NCBI GenBank assembly: GCA_013365365.1
Contig: JABVXU010000234.1
Location: 12,501-76,500 of the forward strand
Length of the DNA: 64,000 nucleotides
DNA from: Cruorifilaria tuberocauda
Taxonomy: Eukaryota > Nematoda > Chromadorea > Rhabditida > Onchocercidae
Reading direction: 5' to 3'
Below are positions 12,069 to 26,086 of this stretch, in pieces (the stretch's first letter is position 1; each line of letters starts with the position of its first letter). The notes beneath the pieces were generated by a model, which was given only the letters and a program-made list of their open reading frames with translations, had not been told where the DNA came from and searched no databases. A program made the translations under genes and the position numbers.

Positions 12069-15000
12069 GACAGATTTTCTTTTTTTATACTGTTTAAAAG
12101 AATGGTTTTTCTTTACCATGATACCGAAATACTTTCATCGTGAAGAGAGTAAAAAAATCGTAGATCCTTCTATGAACATCTCTTTAAAGTCTCGTTTAAT
12201 TGGGTAAATTTTAGATTAATTAATCTATATTTAATCGATTTCTTTCATAACTGTGGTTTCTTATTCGTGTATTCATGCTACACCGTACATACCATTCAAA
12301 TCAGTTATTCTTTCCGTATGAAAGTTGGTGTATTTTTTTCTGTTTTGTTTTTCTAATTGCACTGATAACATTTACCTCTCGAAAGCCAGTTTGCTGTGAC
12401 CAAATTTTAAAAAATACGGCAGAGTTTTGTTCTGTTTTTTGCAAATAAGTTTTAATTAAAACTGCTATGCGGTGTGATTTGTTTGTGAAGCTTTTTATCT
12501 CTAATTTTCAACAGAGTTTGTTACAGAATTTAAACGATATACGAAAAATGATTGCGAGAAAAAAAGATATATTTCTCGGATGGGTTATAGGTTTTGTAAT
12601 AACAAAACCAAATTCATTCCTCTCTTAATCGTTTATTTATGTGCTCTATAATGGTTGTAAGTTGAAAAAAGTAATTTTTTCCGATAATAAAAGTTCCTTG
12701 TTCCTTTTTTCATTTCTTGTAAAATTTGTGAATTTTGATTACCTGAATGATGCTTATTATATTTTTTGGGTTGTATAGCTATATCTTTCTGTCTCTTAAA
12801 TCAGTGCATATACTCATGTGATCATCGTGCTATTATGGCTTTTTGTAATTGTTATATATAAAACTAATATTTTAAGCAAAATCTTATTCATGCATCAAGT
12901 CTTATAAAGTATTTTTCCAATCTTTTTTTGCCTCTATCAATGGAGATTTTTTGGAACTTATTGTCTTCACAAGCATGAAAAATACATCCCATGCTTTTAC
13001 TTTTCTTCAAGTAAAAATTCGCAAATCAAGTAAAAAATTTTTACGTGAAATACTTATAAGGTACTAATAATACATCACTTCTTCCATAATCCATTATATT
13101 TCATTCCAAACACACATACAGAGGACACACATACACAACACACACATACATCTGTGATACTTTATCGTTCATAGGCTATTTAGTGGTATGTATTGTTGTG
13201 AAGTAAATGGTTCGATAAGTGGCATTATTATCGACTGTGCACGACGTCTATATAACATTCATCAATTATGCAATGCGTGCTAATTATGCACGCACATTTG
13301 TTGTATGCACATCTGATAAAATTAAATGCAGTTTAATGAATTCATTTATAATTTAATGCTTAATATCTTATATAGCTAATCTTATCTCTATTAAATAGAT
13401 GTTATCTATTCAATTTTCTTATTACTGATATATTAGTACTAGTGTTGATGCTAGATTTAATGCTAATGTTAAGCCTTAATGCTAGGTTTTAGTGGTAGTG
13501 TTAAATGGAGTTACATGCCTTACATAGTTATTAGATTGTGTGCAACATATAAGTTTATTTCAGAAAATAATCGATCCATCTCATCCAACTTACAGAAGTT
13601 ATGTGCATTCTCAATTCTTCATTCATCCAGACATAGGCACTCATTTTCTTTCTATCTCTGATTAAATTTATCCTTGCTTTTTCTTATTTTGTTTGATATT
13701 TTTATCAGAGAAAGAGATGAAGTAAATGAAAGAAGAGAGAGGAAGTCAGAGAGAGAGAGAGAGAGGGAGAGAGGGCGAGGGAATAAAGAGAAAGAATTAT
13801 TTAGTAGTAGAGTAAAAAGGAAATTTTTTCGAGAATGTCGTAAGTTATCCGGTTTATTTTAACTCTCGCAATTTATCTTCTTCCTCCTCTTCCCTCATAT
13901 CAATTCCTTTTATTTTCATTCCTCCTCGCAATGACAAATTTTCATTTACCTATCAAAAAAGCATCAACACCTGTCACCTTTCTCTCCCTCTCCCTCTCTC
14001 TCTCTCTTCTGTGTGTTCCGTGTTTTGTCGTTCATTCAATTTTTCTCCTTGTTTTTAACTTTGAAACAAAATTGTAACTCACACTCCCTGCTAACGCTAT
14101 ACTTTCATTCCTCTTCTTCCATCTATAATCTCGCTTTCTTAATAATTCCATCATATTTTTTTTTTGTTGGAACAGAAAGTTTTTTTAGCTGTCAAACATT
14201 CGATAATTTCTTTCTTTCAACATGTTTTAGAAATATTAAATGTTTTAAATTTTTCAAAAAAATAAGATTAAGCGGTAGAAAGATAAGAAAAGATAATGAG
14301 ATAACGAGAAAGGAAAAGATAGCATTAAAAAATTTTAAACTTTTTCTGCAATTAATTTTATTCATTTTGGAATTTTCTGATGATTAAAATAGTAGCATAA
14401 ACCAATGAATAATGGATTAATGTTTTATTTCAAAAAAAAATCCCTTTTTTTCAAAAAATCACACGAAATGTTACCGAACAATCTTTGATAATTCTGATGA
14501 TACACATAATTAAATTCATGCAAATATTGTTTCTATTCAGATAAGCTGGATAAATTATTGATCAAAATTTTACAATAAAATGTAATTTCTATTGGCGATT
14601 CATTCGGCGATATTTCGAAATTTCTTCATTTAAGCGCATTTTATGCTATCCCATTTCCTTAGTTATCTTTGATTTTCAAGCGTGGCTTATCATTTCCACG
14701 AAGGAAAAAACAAAATTCCTAAATTGATTGTCGTTAATTCAGTATTGTTTTAATCACTTAACAGTTTTATTTTTCTCACTGTGAATTAACGAAAATAAAA
14801 TAAATTATTCTAGATTTTTATTTTAGAGTGGTGGAACAAATTAAAATTGTCTCTCATTAAATTTACACTTATCAAATTGTTTAATATATTGATTGTGTTA
14901 CTTTTGAATAGCTTAAATATTGGAATGTGAAAAAATGAGCATGATAGAAATACAACGAACATATTATTAACATAGAATTTAATAATAAACTTTTTTTTGA

Positions 15001-18000
15001 CATTGAAATTTAATGAAAGAAGGAAATTTTGAGAAATTTTTTGAAAATTACATTCTTATGATCGATCATTTTTCATTGTTATATAGAAAGGTAAAGAAAT
15101 AAGCTCTTTTATTGTTGTTGTTGACAATTTCAACAAAATTAAAAATAATTGCAAGTCATCGAAAGTTTGTGAACGACACAAAATCATTATTATTCACTTC
15201 TCACATCTATCTGATCATAAAACTTTGCTCTTTTTTGATAAAAAATTCATCATTGTTTATTGATCGCAGATATTTTACATTGTTTATTAAGTAACATCTA
15301 TTGGAAATGAGGTTTTTCTTTTTTTTTGGAAGAAATTTTGTTAAGAAAAAAAAAACTCTATTTCAACAGTAAGATATTAATTGTAATATAATGATTGAAC
15401 AATGTTAAAACTTAGGTGAATATGTTGCCAGAATGTTGAAATAAGCCGAAAATTTTCCATTAAATTAAAATTAGTTAAGCTGAAAGTGTGATTATTCAGT
15501 TAGAATTTAAAGAATTTAAACAATTCTCATTCAATACATTATCATTTGAGTATTAATGAGAATGAATGATGAGCTAGTATCAAGGAATGGAAAAGTTTTA
15601 ATGGAAATTTCAATTTCTCCCCCAAAACCGTTTAAGATGAATCACATCATATTTTCGATAATTGCTTTACATTCGAATCACATGGTAAATAGGTATCAGC
15701 CGGTAGTTTGTTTGCATCATTTCATCAATTATCGTTCATCTTTATCATTTGCGCAAATTAGGTTAATGGAAATAAACAGACATAAATTTTAAACGATCTG
15801 TAAACTTCGATCTTTTTTTTTCTCTCAATCATGTCATTTTATGATTAATTAATATGGCTAACTATGGATAATTTAAACAAAAATTCCATTTTGAAATAAA
15901 CAATCATATCATTTGATATTGCAATAATCACTTAGGTGTATATCTACTTGTTTACACATTATTATCTTTGTCAATTAATTTTGAATAAATTCTTCGTTCA
16001 ATTTTTTTTACCCGTAAATTTTTAATATTTGTTTGTTTTTTGGAAATAGAATGAAATCATTTGAAGCTCTGTTATCTTATTTTTCATCAAATATATCAAA
16101 ATGTGAATGTGATCTAAAATGAGAAATCTTTTTTATTTTTTTTTAATTTCACAAAAAATTTTTTTAATGCAATATTCTGGAATAAAATATGCTTCTGATG
16201 GTGTAAAACGAAAAAATGTATGCTATGGTAGTGTGAAAAATTCGCTTATCATTTTATTTTATCACTGAATAGATAGCTTTTTTAATCCAATCTATAGCAG
16301 ACAAACGATGATATCATCGTTTTCATCATTTTTGTAATATTTGTTTTAATATAGCATATCTGATATTTGTTTACAGTAACAGATCTGCTATTTTCAACGA
16401 TATTAATGATATGAATGACAACAATATCTGCAAATTTTTAATATAATACTTGTTTAGAAATCATTCAATTTCATACAATCTAATTAAATTATTTCAGTTA
16501 TTCATAGATATTTAAATATATATATTTTTTTCCATGCTTATTGACTTATTCATTTACAAAATTTAATTTAGCAATTCCTCATTTCAATTTCATCTTGTGG
16601 TTTGATGTGTTGCTGCTAATATTTTTTCTCGTTTCCTGCTCAAAATCCCTGAAAAATATTAAACCGAGAAAAAACTTTTTTTTCTTCTTCACATCTTATT
16701 CTTGTCTTTCTTTCCTTTTTTTTTTTAAAAAAAAGAAAGAAACTGAAAACTTGTAGAATTCCTCCATGTTTATGTTATAATTTCATTACTCCTATTCTCT
16801 AAAAGTTATTTTTTTTCCTTGAAATCTAAAATTCTAATTTCATTCTTTCCATATTATTTCCAAGTGAATGCTTTTTTTTTGCACATTGCAATATTCATTT
16901 AGCTTTTTGATAATTTCGAAGAAAATCCTCAGGATTAGAATTATTACTTATTAATTTGATTGCAATTGCTTTTTCATTTTTGTTCAATTTTGTTGTAATT
17001 GTACAAAGTAACAAGAATAATTAATTCCTAAATAGTTTTACTAAATTGCAATAGCAATTTTTCAGTTTTTTTTTTCCTTATCGATTTTGAGTATTCTTTC
17101 CCTCTTCATTCTTTCCCTTTTTATTTTAAGCTTAAATTATTTAAAAAGGAAATAATTTTTATTCGGTCAATTTTAGACAAAATATCTAACCGTAGCATTT
17201 TTCAGTATTTTCATATCAGTATAATAATTTTCAATCACCTATTGTTTTTTCCCCTTTTTATTTTTTCGGATATTTAAATAATAATTTTTTTTTTTGAAAT
17301 ATGAATATCGTCGTTATGAACACTTGAAATAGTGTCAAGTAAATTTTTTTTATCTTTTTTAGTATTAATAATTTAATTGAAGGATAATCATTCATAAGAT
17401 AGTTTCACAATTTGCAAATTTTTTGTAAACTTTCATATTTTGGATTTTCAAAAATAAGATCTAGTAAAAAATTTATTTTAATGTAAATAAGAAAAAGTAT
17501 TAATAAATTTAAATTTACTTTTCCTTTGCTTTTCATTTAATAAAATAGTGAAAAAATATAATACAAAGTTTAGAAGTAAATAAATTACAGAATGGTACTT
17601 CTCATTTCTTTGTTTTTGTTTTTCCTGCAGTCCTTTTAATTCCCAGGAAAAAATTTTATATTTTATTAGTTCTAATTGACCGAAAGGAATCAGGATAATC
17701 AAGAAAAGCAAAATTATGCTAGGGAGCGATACAATAGCAGCTAATTGAATGTGACATAGAGGGACAATTAGCTTTCATTCGTTTCAAAATTTTTCTCAGT
17801 AGTTTTATCCCATATTTCAACTTCTAATCTGCCGTATTTCTTTTTTTCTTTCGTCTTTCCTAGAAATTAATATAACTTTAAATTTTGATTTTACTTTCTT
17901 TTTCTTTTTATCATAGGAAAAAAAAACAGTAGTTTCATTTGAAGAAGATAGGATGAATTCTCTTTTCACTCTATAAATCCTTGAGAATAATTAAATCCCC

Positions 18001-18797
18001 ATAACAATTAAATTGCTAAAATGTCAGCGTTTAGAAAAAAAAAAAAAAAGATAAGACCCTCGAATGACCTTCTTCCATTAAATTTCATTTAATTATGCAT
18101 AATATATTACTTCGTTTTTTCTTCGTTTTTCTAAGTAATAATCGAGAAAAAAAAGAAGCAACAAATGGGTATTATTTTGTGTTAACAATAGCCTGCAATT
18201 TATTCTTCTAATCGTAATTATGCTTTATCATGTTGTCTAATTATGGTAATTTAGGTTTATTTATGATATGTATGACATTTCGCATTTCTTATTTTACTTC
18301 CTTCGAAAATCTTTAAATTTTCAAATATAAAAGGTGAAGAGGAAAAGGAAAAGTGCAGTAATTGTTATTTCAATTGAAATCTCGCGTCTCATGGCTTGAT
18401 TTATAATTTAAGATTTTCCAATAGATATAATGATACGCTTTTTTTTAAGGAAAATTTATGAATTATTGGTGAGGAAATTTGATTGCATGGTATGATTATT
18501 ATTTTGCCATTTGCACAGAATGGAACCGGAAATTTGAGGAAAATATATGATGAAAGAAGACTTCAGCACTTCAACCTTATAAGTGGTCGTTGATAGCGAC
18601 CGTACGATACAGTCAAAATTTTTCCATTCTTGGCGCCCCTAAAGGGGCATTTACATACATTTCATATCCAATCAACACCCAATTCACCGATTGAAGTTTG
18701 CTATAGCGAAAAAAAGCTGAAACATGCTATTTCGTTCGATAGGTTACGTGGTACAGAATGTGGTACCAGTGATAGCGATGGTACCGTCTCTCGTAGA
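12069..18797. other. Long AT-rich intergenic region upstream of UNC-33
   Basis: This 6.7 kb includes the TSG101 3' UTR and sequence upstream of the CRMP gene. It has poly-A/T tracts, a CA-rich patch near 13105-13150 and GA/CT microsatellites near 13746-13775 and 13984-14008. I see no convincing coding exon. In C. elegans, long UNC-33 isoforms use distant promoters, so non-coding first exons could lie here unseen. Confidence 0.5.
13746..13775. repeat. GA microsatellite
   Basis: A run of GA dinucleotides with a few interruptions, flanked by purine-rich sequence. A CT-rich counterpart lies about 230 bases downstream at 13984-14008. Confidence 0.8.
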
Positions 18798-21700
18798 ATG
18801 ACATCGCAAATTGTTACGAAAAAATCGAAGCCTATCACATCAGTACCCTTAACCCATTCGCTATCATCAAAATCACTGGAAAGGACAGGATCACGTTCTT
18901 CCACTTCCACATCATCTAATGTTAGTCGTTCACCGCGTCCGAGAAGTGGTAAAATGAGCAGTACGTCACTGCAATCAATTAAAAACGTATTACAAGATAA
19001 TACAACAGTAACAGCAACCACACCTATTGCTGCAACCGTATCAGCAAAACGTTTGGTCCGGAAAAGTTTAGATGTTTCACCGGCAATGATGGAATTTTTC
19101 GGGATGAAGCCAGTTACGGGTTCAAGTGCATGCTTTCAATTCATCGAAGAACGTGAAGTGCCATCGTTCAGAAAGAACAAAAGATATGGAGGATTAAGAG
19201 AAAGTAACAGTGTTCCAGCAGCTATGAGTGATGAAAGTGGCAGTGATCGATCGGGTGAAATAACTAAAATTCGACATATGAAAAGAGATATGAGACATTT
19301 GGGTGAGCCAGGGCCAGAGCATTTGCCAGGAAGGGAAACAAGTGATGACCTTTACATGGTGGATAATGAAACGGAAGTAATGATGAAGAAAGGCATGGAA
19401 TTAGAACGAATGAGGAAGGATGGTAATAAATGGAGAGATGAAATGAAACGATTAGCCAAGAATGGTTTAAGCCATGACTATGAGCAAAGAGATGAGCCTG
19501 GCCCAGAATATAGAATTGGTGATAGTGAGGATGGAGGAAGTAGGATAGAGGAAAAAGAATGCATCAGTAATAGCCTATCAATATTGGCCATAAGGAATGA
19601 TGCAGTAGGAGTAGCATGCAGTAGTAATGCAGTACGAGAAGGCGGAGGCATTGGAGGAGGTCCATCCACGATGGTGACAACAAATGCGACAGCGGATGCG
19701 GCGCAATCATCACTTGGAGAAGTAGCAGCGGTAGCGGTAGCAGCAGCAGCATCAGCATCGGCAGCGACAACAACAACAACAGTACCGGCGGTAACAGGAA
19801 TAACAATGGATTCCGGAAACGGTGGCGCGTGCGGAAGTATACTTATCAAAGGCGTGCAAATTATCAACGATGATTCAATCTATACGGCAGATGTATTTAT
19901 CCAAGATGGCATCATTCAGTAAAGGCTAAGCTAATTCACTCATTTAATTGAAACTTTTCATTAGTAATTTTTCCATACAGGAAATTGATATTTATTAAAT
20001 TTCATAGATTTAAAATTAGAAAAATTGATTCAGTTCGATTGATTTATAAATATAAAAACTATATATGATTCTTTTTCCTCTTACAATCAGAATATGATAA
20101 TTAAAATGAATTTATAATTAATAAATAAGTTTTAAGCTATAAATATAACATTGATCTACGATAAGGTTCGATTAAATTAAATTTTATAAATTTCAAAAGT
20201 ATCTAATTAGTGATTAATTACTGGAAGGCTTAATTTTGATTACAATGTTTATTTCATATGGTAAAAATGATTAATATTCAGAGCGTTGTCCAGTAAGATT
20301 GAGGAACCGCAAGGAGCACAGATTATCGATGGAACCGATAAAGCATTAATGCCTGCGGGTATCGAAATTCATACGGAATTTCCATCAATGGATTCTGTTA
20401 ATGACTTCGAAACTGGTTCAAAAGTTGCATTAGCCGGTGGAAATGCTACGGTATATTGTATTTCATTTATTTATTGATCAAGCTTTTTAAAAGAAATTTT
20501 CTTCTTGAAAAAAAAAAAAACAGATACATCTGTATGCATTCAGTAAAACATTAAATTCACTTTACTAATGCTTCATTGCTATTAGTTATATTGTCGATTT
20601 TAATTAAAAATTAAATTTATGAAAACGATCGATTAAATGATATTAATCATATTACTTTGTACTATTATCATATTGTTTTCATATTAATATTTCGATTCTT
20701 CTTCCTCATATTAATTAAAATTTAGAAAAAAAAAAGAAAAGTTAATGTTTTACTTTATTTTTTTTTTGTTTCTAGATAGTTAATGTTATCCAGCCAAGAT
20801 CGCATGAAACATTGTTAGATGCATATGATCGTATGTGCAAAATTGTGCAATCAAAATCATTGTGTAATGTTGCATTCACTATGGTAATTTCGGAATGGAA
20901 TGATATGATAAGAAAGGAAATGAATACATTAGTACATGATAAGGGTATTAATAGTTTTGTTATTAATATCCAAAAGGATGAACAACTTTTTGAGGTTAAT
21001 TTACTTTTTAAAAATTTTGATTGTTATATTTTTCCGCATATTTCGTTTTTAAATTTCAAATGTGAAATCAGAAATGATTTTAAACTTAAAAATTAAATCA
21101 TTTTCGAAATTTCATTCTCATTTTGATTCTTGCCTCATAGCTTTTCTTTTTTTTTCTAGTATTTTGAATTATAGATTTTCGAGTATTGTCGAAATCTTCG
21201 AGTTCACGCTCGTATAATTCCGGAAAATAAGGATATCATTGGTTTGTTAGAAAAGCGGCTATGTGCATCTGGTATTAGTGGTACAGAATGTTTCCATCTT
21301 TCAAGACCGGAAGTGGTATGCTATTTGCTGCTTTACGGAAAATGATGCTGAAGACTAAGTAGTAATATATGCATTATTGCTGAATTTTAATATTTAAATA
21401 AGGTTGTTATTGTCCTTTAACTGGCCTTACGTCTCTTTCATGTCTTGGTAAAGTAAAGGTTTTTGACATCCCTAATGAGAACATTAATTTGAAATATTAG
21501 GTAGAGTAAAAGAATAATATTATAAGAGTAATAATAAAATGAGTCTAAATGACATTGAATTACTATTGAATTAATTGATCAATAAGCTATTGTAAGCGAA
21601 TCATCGGTTTTTTTGGATCCAAAAACGCTTTAATACTTAAACTTAATTGTGTCAGCTATTCCATTTCTGTTGCAGTTGGAAGCAGATATGGTCAATCATA

Positions 21701-23495
21701 TTTCTGTACTTTCCAAATTAACAAACTGTCCGGTTGCAGTAACGTCGTTATCTTCTCCTGGAGCTGCTGAAGTTTTATTGCGCCAACGTAATAATATGCT
21801 TATACCGGAGGTTAACATTTATAAACTAAGAAACCTTTTTTACTTCTTGAATTTTTATAAATTCGTAATTCAGGATAATTAAAAAATTTTTACAACCGAT
21901 TATATGGTAACATTTGTACAATTCGAAGTATGTTTAGATTCCTGTAACAATATTGGATGATGGAAAAAGCAATTCAGCGCTATACGCTTCATGGAGATAT
22001 GCTGAATCACCCTCTGCAATAATGTCTTGTTTTTCTAGGTACCAATCTCATTTCTTTTTTCGTGTTTATTTTTAGAAAGTAAATAACGAATAAAAATGTA
22101 ATCTGAAACTACTGGGACATTTCATACGCCATAATTCTTGATAAAAGATATTTGAAATTTATTAAGTTGAAAAATTTGTTTGAATTAAAATAATTAAACG
22201 TGCATTTTTAGTTTACCATTATGCATCTGTGTATCCGGTCGAAAGAAAGATTCAACCACGGGAAATTTCTCTCAAAATGCTGTATCAGTAGTGGAAGAGA
22301 GAATGTCGATGTTGTGGGCTAAGGGTGTTTTATCAGGACTGATCGATCCAATGCGTTTCGTTGCTATTACTAGTAGTAATGCTGCCAAAGTGTTCAATCT
22401 TTATCCTAAAAAGGTTCTTTTTCGGTTAAAAATTTGATTCCTATTGTTGAAATTGATTCATATCCAACTTTGTTCTTACTTGGTAAATGCCTTATTTGTT
22501 TGATAAATTTAAATTCGTTTGACAAAAGCAGTAAATAAAAAGTAGAAAAAAGCAAGCCATTTATTTAGAATACAAATTTAGGGAAGAATTGCCGTTGGAG
22601 CAGACGCGGATTTGGTCTTGTGGAAATTGTCTATGCAACATCAAATATCTAGCCTAAATCAACATCCATCGCTATTGAAAGTATCGACTGCCCAATCGAA
22701 ACCTGTGATGACCATTTGTGGTGGACGAATTGCTTACAACAACGGAAAGGTGACAATTTCATATTCATAAGAACTACTCATTTCACTGAAGCCATAATCA
22801 GCTTTAAACAACCATTCTGTTTATTTATTCGCTGGTTGGATGCTTGACTTGTTACCTGTGACGGTTTTGAATTTTGATTTTTTATTTTAGTACTGCATTA
22901 ACTTTTTAATCAATTTATAAGTTGATTAATTAATTAAGTTAATTTTTTAGTTTGATCCGGGACGAGGCAAATTGCTGCATCTTGAATCACATTCTCCCTA
23001 TTTATACTGTACGCTGAAGCCGTTGGAAAAGGTTAGTCCATATTAAATTTATGTGAAAGAGTTTTCTAGTTGAAAACTATGATTATTTCGTTGGTTAATA
23101 ATCATGTTGGAAGGTATCTTTACGAATTCCAAGTTATTAAAAAGTTAATGCAGATACAACTTAATGGTGGCGTGAATGAAGGTGTAGTACCATCCAGCAA
23201 TCAATCACACCGAAAAGAGAATTTGAGTAATAGTAACCGAACATTTCCTGCGAAAAATGTGCAAAAGCAACAGTATGATTCAGTTTATCCCGGTTTGTTT
23301 TAGTTTATTTCTATTAAAAAATTCCAGCTAAGTATTTTTTGGAAGTTGAGAACTCAGCATTGCTTCATACTTTATTGGGCTCATCATTTCATAAATTTGA
23401 TATTACTTGCAGCAGCATTAGATGAAACACGTGGTGCGCGTGCATCCACAAAAGTATTGAATCCACCAGGTGGACGTTCTACAGGATTCTGGTGA
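18798..23495 (+). CDS. unc-33: UNC-33/CRMP (dihydropyrimidinase-like), long isoform
   Basis: Eleven exons (18798-19918, 20282-20450, 20776-20994, 21175-21315, 21676-21810, 21938-22038, 22212-22413, 22582-22749, 22951-23031, 23154-23292, 23413-23495) give 852 residues. The first 350 or so residues are a Ser/Thr-rich, basic extension with an Ala/Thr run (codon repeats near 19735-19785). A CRMP core follows: [52 protein letters not shown] and [10 protein letters not shown]. The C-terminus ends [14 protein letters not shown]-33 is a cytoskeletal adaptor for axon guidance and neuronal polarity. The core lacks the metal-binding HxH and carbamylated-Lys motifs of active dihydropyrimidinase, so it should be non-catalytic. 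The ATG at 18798 is the first in frame, but the frame is open upstream to 18597 without ATG, so an upstream exon may supply the true start. Confidence 0.92.
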
Positions 23496-25077
23496 TACAT
23501 TTAATCAGAAGAATGTGAAGACTTCGAACTATATCATATTAATCATATGAATTTCATTATATTTTGCAAATTTTCATAGATAAATTATTTTAACATTATA
23601 AAAATCCAACTTTCATGTTACTTTCAATCCTTTTTAAAATTTCTCGATAGGAAAATTCTTTGCTGCATTTAAAACTTTTAAATTATTATTATCCCCTTCT
23701 TAATGATTATGTCTCTGCGGAAAGCAGATTAATAGTTATCCAGAAATGAAGCTATGCTTTAATTGTAAAGCATGATGGATTTAAGTATTACAATAGAATA
23801 GTCTCAACAATAATTTATTGTTTTTTTTTTTTGCTTCAACAGTTATAATTTTATAGATCTCATCATTTTTACTATTCCATTCAATTCCTATAAATTATTA
23901 ATTGGAATGAGAGTACATAATAATTTAGGAACGTACCCTTTCATTAAACATTTGAAATATTTGTAAAAGTTATTTGTTAATTCTTCATTTTATTTCTTTT
24001 ATTTAAACAAAAATAAATGTTTACATTCAGGTCACTTTAAATTTTGTTTTTTTTTTGCTTCCCATTTCCTATTAATCTTCCATAAATAAAATTTGTTTTT
24101 TCATTCTGTCAAGTAATTTAATTGTTAACTAATAAAAGCTATCATTCTTGTTATCAGTTCTGATTATTTAATCATTTTTGGAATAAAATATCTATCATTA
24201 ATTTTCCAAATCATTTTACATATGCATTTATGCCATAATTCTTTTTCTTTAATGAAATGGCGAATAATATGTCGCAAAACATTTTTGTTATTCATTAAAA
24301 TCAAACATGTAAGTTCGCTGATGAAGACTGATCAAAAGATGATAAATTACAATTTAAAAAAGGGATGCTAACGACATTAATTAGATTTATAACAATTAAT
24401 GCCGACTTGATCTAATTTAAATTCTCCTAGGCTTTAGCGCCTTTTCTATATTCCATTTTATAAAAGAATTTTTCACTATAGTGAATAATCCCATCATTCA
24501 TACTCTCCTTCTCTTTCCATTTTTTTTTAATTCTGTATGAAACATTGAGAATTTGATGCTATTATTAATTAAGATGATTTTATTGATAAGTTGCCTTTAA
24601 ATAATCACATTATTCTAACATTTTTAAATTTAAATCCTATCAGGTCTACAAACGCGATATTCTTTTCCTTGGATATACTTTAGCACTATTCACTTTGTTT
24701 TACAATTGCCTACTTCTTATACTCTGCTGTTTAACTTTACGTTATCACTTACTTTTATACAATCAGCATTTCTCATGATTTAATCATTGCCATACTTCCG
24801 TTCATTAATTTCATTCTATAATTAATTTATTGTGCAAAGAAATATTTGAAGATACTGTTTGACTTCACAGAATTTTGATAGAAGTTTCTTGTGAAACGAA
24901 TTTTTTTTGCAAGAGAAGAAAAGTAATTTTTTTTAATTTAAATTGCCGCTGATATTTTTTTACTGATGGAAGTACAACAGTAGTATTAAAATGGGGCCAA
25001 ACTATTACACACTATTTTTTTACACTTTTACTGCTATTGTGATAAGAATCGAAAAAGTTATGTAAAAGAGACAGGGA

Positions 25078-25110
25078 GAAGAGAGAGAGAGAGCGAAAGA
25101 GAGAGAGATT
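25078..25110. repeat. GA-rich microsatellite
   Basis: An interrupted run of GAGA dinucleotides in otherwise AT-rich sequence. It resembles the GA/CT tracts near 13.7, 48.1 and 49.8 kb. Confidence 0.75.
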
Positions 25111-25972
25111 TTTATAAAATGTGAGACTGAAGTTAGCTAAAATTTAAATCTTCATTTTCAAATTTGATGACTTTGCAAAAATTGTTTGAATTTGAAAAGT
25201 ATTCATATTTGAAAACAATTTCAAATATGATTTGAAACTGTATTAAAAAGCTAAGAGAACGCATATCCATACTACTCTTCCGTTTTACACCATATTTCAC
25301 CGTTGTTCTTATTCTGCATCTCTCAAATATCTTACATCAATTTGAAACACCTTTGCTGTTCTCACCCTTCGTATCATTTCTTCTTAGTTTATCACAAATT
25401 GTACAATTATGTTTCTGGACTTTAATCCAGTTAATTACATGCTAATAATTGCTTTATACTGGAATGAGCAACTTTATCAATTAGTTAATTTACAAATGCT
25501 TGTTACATGATGATTTCTTTTGGTACTTTTATTATCGTTATTGAGCTTCAAGCTTAACAAAAAAAATTTCTTTTCATTATTTTGTTCAAGTTACTCTTTG
25601 TAACTGCTTGATTTAATTTTTATTTTTGGATAAACTTTAATATGCATATATATAATTCTATTACATAATAAGATGATGTTAAACTTTGATTTTTATAGTT
25701 ATTATTCCAAGCTACCTTTTATAGAATGAATAATGTGAAGGTCAAACCGTACTATCATTTGATGATTGTTTCTTCGTCTTCTTATCACATTTTCTTAACC
25801 GGTTGTAATTGGACTAAATTTTTGAAAATTTGCTAAATTTTCCATAATTTTAGAAAATAGTTTTTTTTTTAATATCAACTTCATTTTGAATATAATTAAA
25901 AGATATTAATTATAGTGTGATGCATTTTGTACTGTATGGTAGAGAATTATCGTTTTGCAGTGGTTTTGTAGT

Positions 25973-26086
25973 GTCTAAAATTAGCTCATATGATTCATAT
26001 GATTCAGTATCTCTAAAATCAGCTCATATGATTCATATGATTCAGTATGTCTGAAATCAGTTTGCATGATTCACATGATTCAGTAT
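25973..26086. repeat. Three tandem copies of a 38-base unit
   Basis: The copies are 25973-26010, 26011-26048 and 26049-26086. Each ends ATGATTCAGTAT and the first two contain CATATGATTCATATGATTCA, an inner direct repeat. Copies one and two differ at few positions; copy three is more diverged. It is non-coding, about 1.5 kb upstream of the elongase start. Confidence 0.9.

Noticed and set aside
13674..13862. Plus-strand open frame across the GA microsatellite
   Set aside because: The frame is the Arg/Glu translation of a dinucleotide repeat.
14013..14387. 124-codon plus-strand open frame
   Set aside because: It is Phe/Ser/Lys-rich low-complexity translation of T-rich DNA, with no splice or family support.
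18630..18797. Start of UNC-33 at 18630
   Set aside because: The codon there is TTG, not ATG. The first in-frame ATG is at 18798, and an upstream spliced start is more likely than TTG initiation.
19478..19867. Long minus-strand frame opposite the UNC-33 first exon
   Set aside because: It is the antisense shadow of the Ala/Thr codon repeat and the surrounding coding exon.
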